Below, one piece after another: positions 53,336 to 63,060 of a stretch of DNA of 64,000 bases. Origin of the DNA: Inquilinus sp. Marseille-Q2685 (GTDB lineage: Bacteria > Pseudomonadota > Alphaproteobacteria > DSM-16000 > Inquilinaceae); contig NZ_CAKAKL010000001.1 of the NCBI RefSeq assembly GCF_916619195.1, positions 1,178,001 through 1,242,000 of the forward strand. Reading direction: 5' to 3'. The position numbers and the translations under genes were made by a program. Position 1 is the stretch's first letter; each line of letters opens with the position of its first letter. Under the pieces are notes generated by a model. That model worked only from the letters and a program-made list of their open reading frames with translations. It did not search any database and was not told the origin of the DNA.

Positions 53336-54049
53336 ATGCGCCCGATCAAGCAGCCCGATGAGATGATCGCGATTCCGTCCCCCGCCGTCGCCGAAACCGC
53401 CGTGCCGGGCGCCTTGGCGCGGCCCGTGCCCGACTGGCGCATCGACGACGGCGCCGTGCCCTATCCCGAGGCGCTGGCGGCGATGGAGGCCCGGGTCGCG
53501 GCGATTCGCGCCGGCACCGCGCCGGAGCTGGTGTGGCTGCTGGAGCACCCGCCGCTCTACACCGCCGGCACCAGCGCCCAGGACGGCGACCTGCTGGCGC
53601 CCGACCGCTTCCCGGTCTACCGCACCGGCCGCGGCGGCCAGTACACCTATCACGGGCCGGGGCAGCGGGTCGGCTACGTCATGGTCGACCTGAAGCGGCG
53701 CAACCCGGACGTCCGCGCCTATGTCCATTCCCTGGAGGAGTGGCTGATCCGCACCCTGGCGCGGTTCCAGGTGAAGGGCGAGCGGCGCGAGGGCCGGGTC
53801 GGCATCTGGGTCGAGCGCGACGGGTTCGAGAAGAAGATCGCCGCGATCGGGGTGCGGGTGCGGCAATGGGTGACCTTCCACGGCGTGGCGCTGAACGTCG
53901 ACCCCGACCTGTCGCATTTCGCCGGCATCGTGCCCTGCGGCCTGGCGCAATACGGCGTCACCTCGCTGGTCGATCTCGGCCTGCCGGTGACCATGGCGGA
54001 TGTCGACCTGGCCCTGCGCGAGGCCTGGGACGAGGTGTTCGAGGGGTAA
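53336..54049 (+). CDS. lipB: Octanoyl-ACP:protein N-octanoyltransferase
   Basis: This 237-residue enzyme transfers octanoyl groups from ACP to lipoyl domains, the first step of lipoate synthesis. Motifs are [58 protein letters not shown] with the catalytic Lys, and [15 protein letters not shown] with the acyl-carrying Cys. The ATG at 53336 is used; another at 53363 (MIAIPSP) would still leave a full domain. It is transcribed away from tRNA-Leu and convergent with ccdB. Confidence 0.95.
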   Translation: MRPIKQPDEMIAIPSPAVAETAVPGALARPVPDWRIDDGAVPYPEALAAMEARVAAIRAGTAPELVWLLEHPPLYTAGTSAQDGDLLAPDRFPVYRTGRGGQYTYHGPGQRVGYVMVDLKRRNPDVRAYVHSLEEWLIRTLARFQVKGERREGRVGIWVERDGFEKKIAAIGVRVRQWVTFHGVALNVDPDLSHFAGIVPCGLAQYGVTSLVDLGLPVTMADVDLALREAWDEVFEG

Positions 54050-54052
54050 GCC

Positions 54053-54355
54053 TCAGAAGCCTTGGAACAGGAAATCCAGGGCGTCGACGATGATCGAGTG
54101 CTGATCGGCCAGTGAGGCGATGCGGTCACCAAGTTCGGAAGCTTGAACCGCCGCCATATGGGTCGTCTGCAGAAAGTATCGTCGGCCATCGATCGAGAAG
54201 ATCGGCTCCAGCCGCTCCTGCTGCCCGCCCGGATAGGCAGATAGCGGGATCAACGGCACCACGACCCGTGTGGCCAGATGGTCGTGGAATTCCGATTGCA
54301 CATTCAGCACCAAGGTGCCGCCGAGCCTGCTCACCCGGTGCACGTCGAACCGCAT
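54053..54355 (-). CDS. ccdB: CcdB-family toxin
   Basis: This 100-residue protein resembles the gyrase poison CcdB: start MRFDVHRVSR, LVLNVQSEFHDHLATRVVVPLIPLS, LEPIFSIDGRRYFLQTTHMAA and terminal IIVDALDFLFQGF. The F-plasmid toxin ends in Trp-Gly-Ile, residues needed for toxicity; here the end is Gln-Gly-Phe, so activity on gyrase may differ. The ATG overlaps the antitoxin stop as ATGA, normal for this operon. Confidence 0.9.
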   Translation of the reverse strand: MRFDVHRVSRLGGTLVLNVQSEFHDHLATRVVVPLIPLSAYPGGQQERLEPIFSIDGRRYFLQTTHMAAVQASELGDRIASLADQHSIIVDALDFLFQGF

Positions 54356-54600
54356 CAGAAGAGTCGCAGCGATTCCAGGGTCAGCCCGTGTTGCTCGACC
54401 CATTCGTTGTGGCTCTTGATCGCCTCGGCGTTTCGCTGCTTCCAGAGCTCGCCCTCGTGGCGGCGCACCGCCTCGATGATGGCGTCCTCGGCAATCCTGG
54501 AGATGTTCAGGCCGTATTCCTTCGCCCGGCGGGTCGCCTCCGCCGAGAGGGTGAGATTGGTTGCCCGGCGCGGAGTGCGCCCTTCATCGATCATTGCCAT
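54355..54600 (-). CDS. ccdA: CcdA-family antitoxin
   Basis: This 81-residue antitoxin has an N-terminal ribbon-helix-helix (RATNLTLSAEATRRAKEYGLNISRIAEDAIIEAV) for operator binding and a C-terminal toxin-binding tail (WKQRNAEAIKSHNEWVEQHG). The ATG at 54600 opens the fold. It leads the ccdAB operon and would repress it together with CcdB. A second, shorter CcdA-like tail is encoded just upstream. Confidence 0.9.
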   Translation of the reverse strand: MAMIDEGRTPRRATNLTLSAEATRRAKEYGLNISRIAEDAIIEAVRRHEGELWKQRNAEAIKSHNEWVEQHGLTLESLRLF

Positions 54601-54665
54601 AGACACAATATGCGCATTCAAGATGCGCATTGCAAGCTCAACGCTTCCGCCCGCGATGGATCGCA

Positions 54666-54836
54666 TCAGAACTGCCGAAACCTCGCGAAGGGAAGGCCGT
54701 CCCGCTCAACCCATTCGTTGTAAGCCTTGATCGCCTCGGCGTTCTCCTCCTTCCAGCGGGCCGCTTCGTCCCGGCGCTTGGCCTCGTCGGCCGCATCCTG
54801 CGAGTCACGATCTTTCGTCTTGTTCCGATCGGGCAT
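54666..54836 (-). CDS. Orphan CcdA-like C-terminal domain protein
   Basis: This 56-residue product starts with a charged stretch (MPDRNKTKDRDSQDAADEAK) and ends ARWKEENAEAIKAYNEWVER plus DGLPFARFRQF, closely resembling the toxin-binding tail of CcdA and the tail of the neighbouring ccdA. It lacks the DNA-binding domain. No cognate toxin follows; instead the complete ccdAB pair does. It may be a remnant of a duplicated module or an anti-addiction protein able to bind CcdB. Confidence 0.7.
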   Translation of the reverse strand: MPDRNKTKDRDSQDAADEAKRRDEAARWKEENAEAIKAYNEWVERDGLPFARFRQF

Positions 54837-54878
54837 CTGGTACCCTCCCCGGTCCGATCGCCGAATCCGAGTCCCATC

Positions 54879-56417
54879 ATGCTCCTCCAGGCCGAAGCCA
54901 TCACCCTCAGGATCGGCGGCCGGGCGCTGTTCCAGGACGCCAGCTTCGCCGTCCATCCCGACGACCGGATCGGCCTGGTCGGCGACAACGGCAGCGGCAA
55001 GTCGACGCTGATCCAGGCGCTGCTGGGCGAGATCGAGCTGGACCGCGGCCGCATCGTGCGCCGGCGTGGCCTGCTGATCGGCCATGTGCCGCAGGCGGTG
55101 CCGGCCGACATCCTGCCGCTGACGCTGCATGAGGCGATGGTGCGGGCCCTGCCCGAAGCCACGCGCGACGACCAGGCCTGGCGCGCCGACGTGGTGCTGG
55201 ACGAGCTGGGCCTCGCCCCCGAGCTGTGGCACGCCCAGACCGTGGCAGAGCTGTCCGGCGGCTGGCAGCGGCTGCTGCTGGTGGCGCGGGCGACGCTGGC
55301 CGACCCCGACCTGCTGATCCTGGACGAGCCGACCAACCATCTCGACGTCGGCAAGGTGATGCGGCTGGAGCGGTGGCTGACCGAGCATCTGCGCCTGCCC
55401 TTCATCCTGGTGTCGCACGACCGCGAGTTCCTGGACCGGGTGACCGACCGCACCATCATCCTGCGCGGCGACCGGGTGCGGGTCTACGGCACCTCCTTCT
55501 CCCAGGCGCGGCAGGAGCTGATCCGCGAGGACCTGGCGGCGCTGCAGCAGGCCGAGCGCGACGAGAAGGAAGTCGAGCGGCTGGAGCGCGCGGCCAAACG
55601 GCTGGCGATCTGGTCCAACCTGAAGGGGCATAATCCCGATATGGCCCGGCGCGCCAAGGCGGTGGCGGCCCGGGCCGAGCAGCAGCGGGCGCGCGCCACG
55701 GTGGCCCATCGCGAGGCGCGGCGAGACATCAACCTCGACACCGGCGCGGTGCAGCGCGAGACGCTGGTGCGGCTGAAGGACCACGTCGTGCGCACCGAGA
55801 CCGGGCGCGAGCTGCTGCGCATCGAGCAGGAGTTCATCCGCCGCGGCGACCGCATCGCCCTCCTGGGCCTGAACGGCACCGGCAAGTCGCATCTGATCCG
55901 CGACCTGATGGCGGCGATCACGCTGGCGGCGGCGGGCGACGCGCCGATCGGCCAGCCGATCACCGCCAACCCGCAGCTGCGGCCCGGCTATCTCGACCAG
56001 CACTTGGCCGACCTGCCGCGGCAGATGCCGGTGAACCGGGCGTTGCAGGCGGCCTCGACCCTGCGCGACGCCGAGCTGGTGCGCGAGCTGCACAACATCG
56101 GCATCCCGATCGAGAAGCAGGCGACGCCGATCGCCCATCTCAGCTACGGCGAGCAGCTGCGCGTCACCTTCCTGCTGCTGCGGCTGCGCCAGCCCAACAT
56201 CTACCTGCTGGACGAGCCGACCAACCACCTGGACATCGCCGGGCGGGAGCGGCTGGAGGACCTGCTGTCGCGCGACGACACGACCTGCGTCTTCGTCACC
56301 CACGACCGGCGCATGCTGCGCGGCATCGGCACTCGCTATCTGGAGATCCGCAACCGCCGGCTGGTCGAGGTCGACGGCCCGGACGAGTTCCTGGAGCGCG
56401 CGGCGGCCGCGGCCTGA
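54879..56417 (+). CDS. ABC-F family ATP-binding protein
   Basis: This 512-residue protein has two ABC domains and no membrane part. Domain 1: LVGDNGSGKSTLIQALLG, signature ELSGGWQRLLLVARA, LLILDEPTNHLD. The linker (about 225-300) is the charged helical hairpin typical of ABC-F. Domain 2: LLGLNGTGKSHLIRDLMA, altered signature LSYGEQLRVTF, IYLLDEPTNHLD. ABC-F proteins act on ribosomes; some give antibiotic tolerance. It is divergent from the CcdA-like gene. No clear ribosome site precedes the ATG. Confidence 0.92.
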   Translation: MLLQAEAITLRIGGRALFQDASFAVHPDDRIGLVGDNGSGKSTLIQALLGEIELDRGRIVRRRGLLIGHVPQAVPADILPLTLHEAMVRALPEATRDDQAWRADVVLDELGLAPELWHAQTVAELSGGWQRLLLVARATLADPDLLILDEPTNHLDVGKVMRLERWLTEHLRLPFILVSHDREFLDRVTDRTIILRGDRVRVYGTSFSQARQELIREDLAALQQAERDEKEVERLERAAKRLAIWSNLKGHNPDMARRAKAVAARAEQQRARATVAHREARRDINLDTGAVQRETLVRLKDHVVRTETGRELLRIEQEFIRRGDRIALLGLNGTGKSHLIRDLMAAITLAAAGDAPIGQPITANPQLRPGYLDQHLADLPRQMPVNRALQAASTLRDAELVRELHNIGIPIEKQATPIAHLSYGEQLRVTFLLLRLRQPNIYLLDEPTNHLDIAGRERLEDLLSRDDTTCVFVTHDRRMLRGIGTRYLEIRNRRLVEVDGPDEFLERAAAAA

Positions 56418-56609
56418 TTCGGCGGGAGAGACGTCCCCGAACGCTGCCGTCGCCCACCGCATGTGCCGGCTAGGAAGGATCTCCGCCCTGCTGTTAGGAT
56501 AGGGTCATTTGAGGGGCGACCATCCTTTCGGACGGGCCACCGAACGGCTGCCAGCCTGAACCTGCCGGGCGGGGAAACCCGCCGGCGATTTCGAGCCGAC
56601 GGAGTGCGC

Positions 56610-58181
56610 ATGTCCGACATCATCGATCAGATCAGGGACGCCTACGACACGGTCCCGTACGAGTCCCATTCCTTCCCGACCACGTCCCCCGACCACCTCG
56701 AGACGGTCGCGCATCTCTTCGGCCTGTCGGCCCCGAAGGTCGCGACCAGCCGGGTGCTGGAGCTGGGCTGCGCGTCCGGCGGCAACATCCTGCCGCTCGC
56801 GCTGCGCTATCCGGAGAGCCGCGTGGTCGGCATCGACCTGTCGCCGGTCCAGATCGACGCGGGACGGAGAGCCATCGCCGCACTCGGGCTGACCAACATC
56901 GAGCTGCACCAGGGCGATCTGAGCGAGATCGCCCCGGCGCTCGGGGTCTTCGACTACATCATCTGCCACGGCGTCTACAGCTGGGTGCCGCCGGAGGTGC
57001 GGGAGGCGATCCTTCGCGTCTGCCGCGAGAACCTCGCCCCCGACGGCGTCGCCTTCGTCAGCTACAACTGCTATCCCGGCTGGAAGGCGAAGGAGGTCGT
57101 CCGCGACGCCATGATCCTGCGCGGCCGCCATGCGGGATCGAAGGAACAGCCGCTGGCCTACGCCCGGGGGATGATCGATTTCCTCTCCGGCGTCACCGCC
57201 CCCGACAGCCTGATGGGCCGCATCGTGGCCGAGCAGAGCGGCGCCCTGAAATCGTTCCACGAATCCTACCTCCAGCACGAGTTCCTCGAGCTCTACAACG
57301 CGCCCTGCTATTTCGGGGATTTCGTCGCGGCGGCGGAGAAGACCGGGCTGGCCTATCTCGGCGATGCGGTGCCTGCGTCGATGTTCGCCGCCAATTTCGG
57401 CGAATCCGTCGCCGGTCCGCTGCTGCGGGAATGCGGCGACAGCCAAGTCCGGCTCGAGCAGTATCTCGATTTCGTCAGCAACCGGACGTTCCGCCAGACC
57501 CTCCTGGTCCATGCCGATCGGGCCGGGGATATCCGCTACCGGCTCGACGGCGAGCGGCTGCGGGCGCTCCATGTCGCCGCCTTCCTTCCGCCCCAGGGAG
57601 AGGCCTTGCTGGACGATGCGCCGCGGCCCTACGGCCCGCCGAGCCTCCGTCCCGTGATACTGCCGCGGCGATCGGTCAAGGCCGCGGCTGCGGCGCTGAC
57701 CGCGGCCTGGCCGGGGACGCTGGATTTCCGGTCGCTGATGGCAGCGGTCGAGGCCGCCCTCCCGGGCGAGATGCCGGCCGAAGCGGAAGCCGAGGTGACC
57801 GATCTCATCGAATTGCTGGTAATGCTCGATCGCGGGAAGATCCGGCTGAGCCCGGTGGCGAAGCCCGGGTCCACGGCCGCGGTGCCAGAAGCTTGGCGGC
57901 GCTATGCGGCCTGCACGACGGAGGCAGGCACGGCCCGGATCACCAACGCCTGGCACGAGTCGGTCGTCCTTGACGTGGTGGAACGCTGCCTGATCGCGCA
58001 TCTCGACGGGACGCAGGGGGAAGAGGAGCTGGTCGATCGGCTCGTCGACTGTGTCGCGAAGGGCGACCTGTCGTTCAGACGGGCCGACCGGACGGTGAGC
58101 GACCCGGACGACATCCGGCGCTGCGCCAGGGAGCACCTCGACGGGGTGATGGCCCGATTCCCGCAGCGTGTCGTGTTCTGA
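56610..58181 (+). CDS. Class I methyltransferase with PKMT-type regulatory domain
   Basis: This 523-residue protein has an N-terminal Rossmann methyltransferase (VLELGCASGGNILPLALRYPESRVVGIDLSP is motif I/II; FDYIICHGVYSWVP is motif IV) and a long C-terminal part: a middle domain (FLELYNAPCYFGDFVAAAEK) and a tail with SNRTFRQTLLVHADR. This architecture is that of rickettsial outer-membrane protein lysine methyltransferases (PKMT), where the extra domains regulate or bind the substrate. The ATG follows GGAG. The target protein here is unknown; it is monocistronic. Confidence 0.85.
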   Translation: MSDIIDQIRDAYDTVPYESHSFPTTSPDHLETVAHLFGLSAPKVATSRVLELGCASGGNILPLALRYPESRVVGIDLSPVQIDAGRRAIAALGLTNIELHQGDLSEIAPALGVFDYIICHGVYSWVPPEVREAILRVCRENLAPDGVAFVSYNCYPGWKAKEVVRDAMILRGRHAGSKEQPLAYARGMIDFLSGVTAPDSLMGRIVAEQSGALKSFHESYLQHEFLELYNAPCYFGDFVAAAEKTGLAYLGDAVPASMFAANFGESVAGPLLRECGDSQVRLEQYLDFVSNRTFRQTLLVHADRAGDIRYRLDGERLRALHVAAFLPPQGEALLDDAPRPYGPPSLRPVILPRRSVKAAAAALTAAWPGTLDFRSLMAAVEAALPGEMPAEAEAEVTDLIELLVMLDRGKIRLSPVAKPGSTAAVPEAWRRYAACTTEAGTARITNAWHESVVLDVVERCLIAHLDGTQGEEELVDRLVDCVAKGDLSFRRADRTVSDPDDIRRCAREHLDGVMARFPQRVVF

Positions 58182-58197
58182 ACCGTATCGGCGAGGT

Positions 58198-58608
58198 CTA
58201 GGCCGACCTCGCCGCCTCCACCGCCACCCGGGTGGCCAGGGTCAGCGGCTTCGGCAGGGCGTCGAGGGCGAACCAGCCGATCGCGGCCAGCGCCGCCGGC
58301 TCGCGGTTGACCGGCTCGCCGGCGGCGATGGCGGCGCGGTACACCGGCGCCACCCAGTGGCTGCCGGCGGCGCGGTCGATCTGGTCGACCAGGCAGAGCA
58401 GACCGTCGAGCCGCAGCGCGACGCCGAGTTCCTCCTCGATCTCGCGCACCACCGCGGCCTCGACGGTCTCGCCGAAATCAACCTTGCCGCCGGGCAGGCC
58501 CCAATGCCCGGCCTCAGGCTCCCGCCGCCGCTGCACCAGCAGCAGCCGGCCGGCATCGTCGCGGATGAAGGCGCCGACGCCGAGCCGCGGGGCGGGCTCT
58601 CCGGTCAC
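58198..58608 (-). CDS. NUDIX hydrolase
   Basis: This 136-residue pyrophosphohydrolase has a complete Nudix box ([18 protein letters not shown] followed by EEELG) at about residues 37-60, preceded by [15 protein letters not shown], which resembles the ADP-ribose/8-oxo-dGTP type. The GTG start overlaps the acylphosphatase stop as GTGA. It is the last gene of the pccA-led cluster. Substrate is not predictable. Confidence 0.9.
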   Translation of the reverse strand: MTGEPAPRLGVGAFIRDDAGRLLLVQRRREPEAGHWGLPGGKVDFGETVEAAVVREIEEELGVALRLDGLLCLVDQIDRAAGSHWVAPVYRAAIAAGEPVNREPAALAAIGWFALDALPKPLTLATRVAVEAARSA

Positions 58609-58892
58609 AGCGTCGGCCACTGGGCGAAGCCGGGATGGTCCGGCGGCTCGGCCTCCTCCGCCTGCACCCGGTCGACCAGCGCCACGCTCGGCCCGCGGCG
58701 GCAGGCGGCCACCACCCGGTCGACCGCGTCGGCCGGGCCGGACAGCAGCGCCTCGACCGAGCCGTCGCGGCGGTTGCGCACCCAGCCGTCCAACCCGGCC
58801 GAAGCGGCCTGGCCGGCCAGCCAGGCGCGGTAGCCGACGCCCTGGACCCGGCCGGTGATGCGCAGCGACAGCGTCTTGCGATCCCCGCTCAT
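58605..58892 (-). CDS. acyP: Acylphosphatase
   Basis: This 95-residue enzyme hydrolyses acyl phosphates. The catalytic Arg is in [19 protein letters not shown] and the Asn in [19 protein letters not shown], both in standard position. Start and stop overlap neighbours by four bases. Length is normal. Confidence 0.95.
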   Translation of the reverse strand: MSGDRKTLSLRITGRVQGVGYRAWLAGQAASAGLDGWVRNRRDGSVEALLSGPADAVDRVVAACRRGPSVALVDRVQAEEAEPPDHPGFAQWPTL

Positions 58893-59365
58893 TCCTCCTC
58901 CTCCGGTTCCTCCGGCAGATCGCCGCCGTAGAGAGCGGCGGCGACGAGGCGGACGGCATAGCGCGCCTCGGTTTCCAGCCGCTCGGCCTCGAACCAGTGC
59001 ATGTCGACCGTCAGCGTCGGCGGGTCGGAGACGTGCAGCGCCCGGTTGCGGGCCCGGCGCAGCAGGTCGAAGCGTTCGTCCAGCCCGGCCTCGGCGAACA
59101 GCGTCCCGGCGTTGAGATAAGGGTCGACGGCGCGGCCGGATGCCATCGCCTGCTCGCGCAGATGCGCCTCGATCACGGCGACGGCGAGGATCACGGTCGC
59201 GACCCAGGCGCCAGCGCCGAACACGGTCTCGAGCTCGACCAGCAGCGCCTGGGTGTGGTCACCCACCGCAACGGCAGGATCCCGCCGTTCCCCGGCCCCG
59301 CGGCCGGCCATGACGTCGGCGAACCAGCGGGTGCGAACCTCGCTCTCGTCGCCGGCGGCTTTCAC
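58889..59365 (-). CDS. Hypothetical helical protein
   Basis: This 158-residue protein has a GTG start overlapping the lipoprotein stop. Features are [34 protein letters not shown] (hydrophobic helix), [20 protein letters not shown], and an acidic end EEPEEEE. The ARNRALHV segment recalls HEPN-like RxxxxH motifs (R.xxxx.H), found in some RNases, but the resemblance is slight. It is co-translated with acyP and the lipoprotein. No firm family. Confidence 0.7.
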   Translation of the reverse strand: MKAAGDESEVRTRWFADVMAGRGAGERRDPAVAVGDHTQALLVELETVFGAGAWVATVILAVAVIEAHLREQAMASGRAVDPYLNAGTLFAEAGLDERFDLLRRARNRALHVSDPPTLTVDMHWFEAERLETEARYAVRLVAAALYGGDLPEEPEEEE

Positions 59366-59664
59366 TGGGCGAAGATCTCCTCGCACTTCTTCAGGTCGCC
59401 CTCGATCCGCGTCTTCTCCGCGCTGGGCGGGCGGTTCGGGCCGGCCAGGTCCTTGATCCGGGTGCAGTAGTCGGCCCAGGCGCCCAGCGCCCGGTCGTCG
59501 ACCCGGATCATGAAGGGATCGGTCGGGCCGGGCGGCGGATGCAGGTCGTCGTCGCGAATCTGGGCGATCGGCGGCGGCGGCCCCGGATTCTCCGGCGGGG
59601 TGAAGCCGTCGCCGCAGCCCGCCAGGAGCAGCACCGGCAGGACGATACGGAGGACTCGGTTCAT
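59362..59664 (-). CDS. Small lipoprotein
   Basis: This 100-residue protein has a lipoprotein signal (MNRVLRIVLPVLLLAGCGDG, lipobox LAGC), a Pro-rich linker, then a helical part with WADYCTRIKDLAG and KKCEEIFAQ. Two mature Cys may pair. It lies 16 bases downstream of pccA in the same direction, a position the sequence does not explain functionally. Confidence 0.85.
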   Translation of the reverse strand: MNRVLRIVLPVLLLAGCGDGFTPPENPGPPPPIAQIRDDDLHPPPGPTDPFMIRVDDRALGAWADYCTRIKDLAGPNRPPSAEKTRIEGDLKKCEEIFAQ

Positions 59665-59680
59665 GGCGTTCTCCCGGCCC

Positions 59681-61642
<1,962 letters not shown>

Positions 61643-61735
61643 CGTCCCTTCGGAGGCGGTCGGGCCATGGGCGCAAGATTGCGTCCCAGCCGTGCCGCGC
61701 CGCAACAGGAAAGCGGTGGGGCGCCCCGCTTCCGC

Positions 61736-62194
61736 CTATTCCCCCGCCGGCGGCAGCACGCGGCCGGCGACCGGCGACGACAGGATCAGGGAGGAGGTGG
61801 TGGCGCCGAAGGCGGCCAGGCGCAGCAGGATCTCGTCGAGATGCTGGATCGATCGGGCGACGACCTTGAACACATAGGCGTCCTCGCCCGCGACCTCGTG
61901 ACACTCCACCACCTCGGGCACGGTGCGGGCGAAGGCCTCGACCGCCGGGAACGTCTCGGCCCGGCAGCGCAGGCGGACGAAGGCGGACAGGCCGTAGCCG
62001 AGCCGGGCGCGGTCGATCTCGGCCCGGAAGCCCTTGATCACGCCCTGGTCCTCCAGCCGCTTCACCCGTTCGGCCACCGCCGGCGGCGACAGGCCGACCA
62101 GCCGGCCGAGCTCGGCATAGCTGGCGCGGGCATTCTCCTGCAGCGCCAGCACCAGGGTGCGACCGATGGCATCGAGGCGGAGTTTCGCATCCAT
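61736..62194 (-). CDS. Lrp/AsnC-family regulator
   Basis: This 152-residue protein has a helix-turn-helix (DAIGRTLVLALQENARASYAELGRLVGLSPPAVAERVKRLED) and a RAM ligand domain (GLSAFVRLRCRAETFPAVEAFARTVPEVVECHEVAGEDAYVFKVV). The ATG at 62194 is taken over a TTG eight codons earlier. It is divergent from a LysE exporter gene 111 bases away, the usual arrangement in which an amino-acid-sensing regulator switches on an exporter. Confidence 0.93.
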   Translation of the reverse strand: MDAKLRLDAIGRTLVLALQENARASYAELGRLVGLSPPAVAERVKRLEDQGVIKGFRAEIDRARLGYGLSAFVRLRCRAETFPAVEAFARTVPEVVECHEVAGEDAYVFKVVARSIQHLDEILLRLAAFGATTSSLILSSPVAGRVLPPAGE

Positions 62195-62305
62195 CCGAAT
62201 CGCCCCCGTTGGTTTCAATCCCGCATTGGTTTAATCGAAGGGCCGGCGAACCACCATTCGCGATCGTTCTGTTTCTGACACGAGGCCGGCGGCACCCAAC
62301 ACGTG

Positions 62306-62938
62306 ATGACCGATCCCTTCCTGTTCGCCAAAGGCGTCGCGCTCGGTATCGCCATTGCCGCGCCGGTCGGCCCGATCGGCGTCCTCTGCATCCGCAGGAC
62401 GCTGATCCACGGCCCCCGCTTCGGCATCCTGACCGGCATCGGCGCCGCCTTCGCGGACGGGCTGTTCGGCCTGATCGCCGCCTTCGGCATGGTGGCGCTG
62501 AGCGCCTGGCTGATCACGCTGAAGGACGCGCTGCACCTGATCGGCGGCACCGTGCTGGCCGTGCTGGCCGTGCGCACCCTGCTGCATGCCGGCCATATCG
62601 AGCGCGACCCCGAGACCGGGCGGACCGAGGGCAGCGAGATCACCGCGGTGGTCACCGCCTTCCTGCTGACCCTCAGCAACCCGATGACGATCCTGACCTT
62701 CGCCACCGCCTTCACCGCGGTCGGGCTGGCGGAAACGCTGTCCTTCGCCTCCGGCCTGATCCTGGTCGCCGGCGTGCTGCTCGGCTCCGCCTCCTGGTTC
62801 ACGACGCTGAGCTTCGTCGTCTCCGCCACCGGCGGCCGCCTGACGCCGCGGACGCTGCTGTGGATCGACCGTGTCGCCGGGGTGCTGCTGCTGCTGTTCG
62901 CCGCCTACATGTTCCTGGCCCTGTGGCTGCGCTGGTAG
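62306..62938 (+). CDS. LysE-family amino acid exporter
   Basis: This 210-residue membrane protein has six hydrophobic helices. The start GVALGIAIAAPVGPIGVLCIRRTL holds the LysE/RhtB signature (PVGPIGxLCI), and LTLSNPMTILTFATAF is the second family motif with the conserved Asn-Pro. It likely exports an amino acid under control of the divergent Lrp protein; which one is not deducible. Confidence 0.93.
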   Translation: MTDPFLFAKGVALGIAIAAPVGPIGVLCIRRTLIHGPRFGILTGIGAAFADGLFGLIAAFGMVALSAWLITLKDALHLIGGTVLAVLAVRTLLHAGHIERDPETGRTEGSEITAVVTAFLLTLSNPMTILTFATAFTAVGLAETLSFASGLILVAGVLLGSASWFTTLSFVVSATGGRLTPRTLLWIDRVAGVLLLLFAAYMFLALWLRW

Positions 62939-63060
62939 CCGCTGCCGCTGCGCTGCGTTCTCGCGGATTGACAAGCCGCGCCGCCTTGGACGAGTGTGGC
63001 CCGCCCTGCGGGAAAGGCTCGAGACGTCCCGCCCGGAGAACTGAACGGACGCGTCCTGGT

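Noticed and set aside
54666-56462. A 598-codon minus-strand frame opposite the ABC-F gene
   Set aside because: It is antisense to a clear two-domain ATPase; only its last 56 codons, after ATG 54836, look real.
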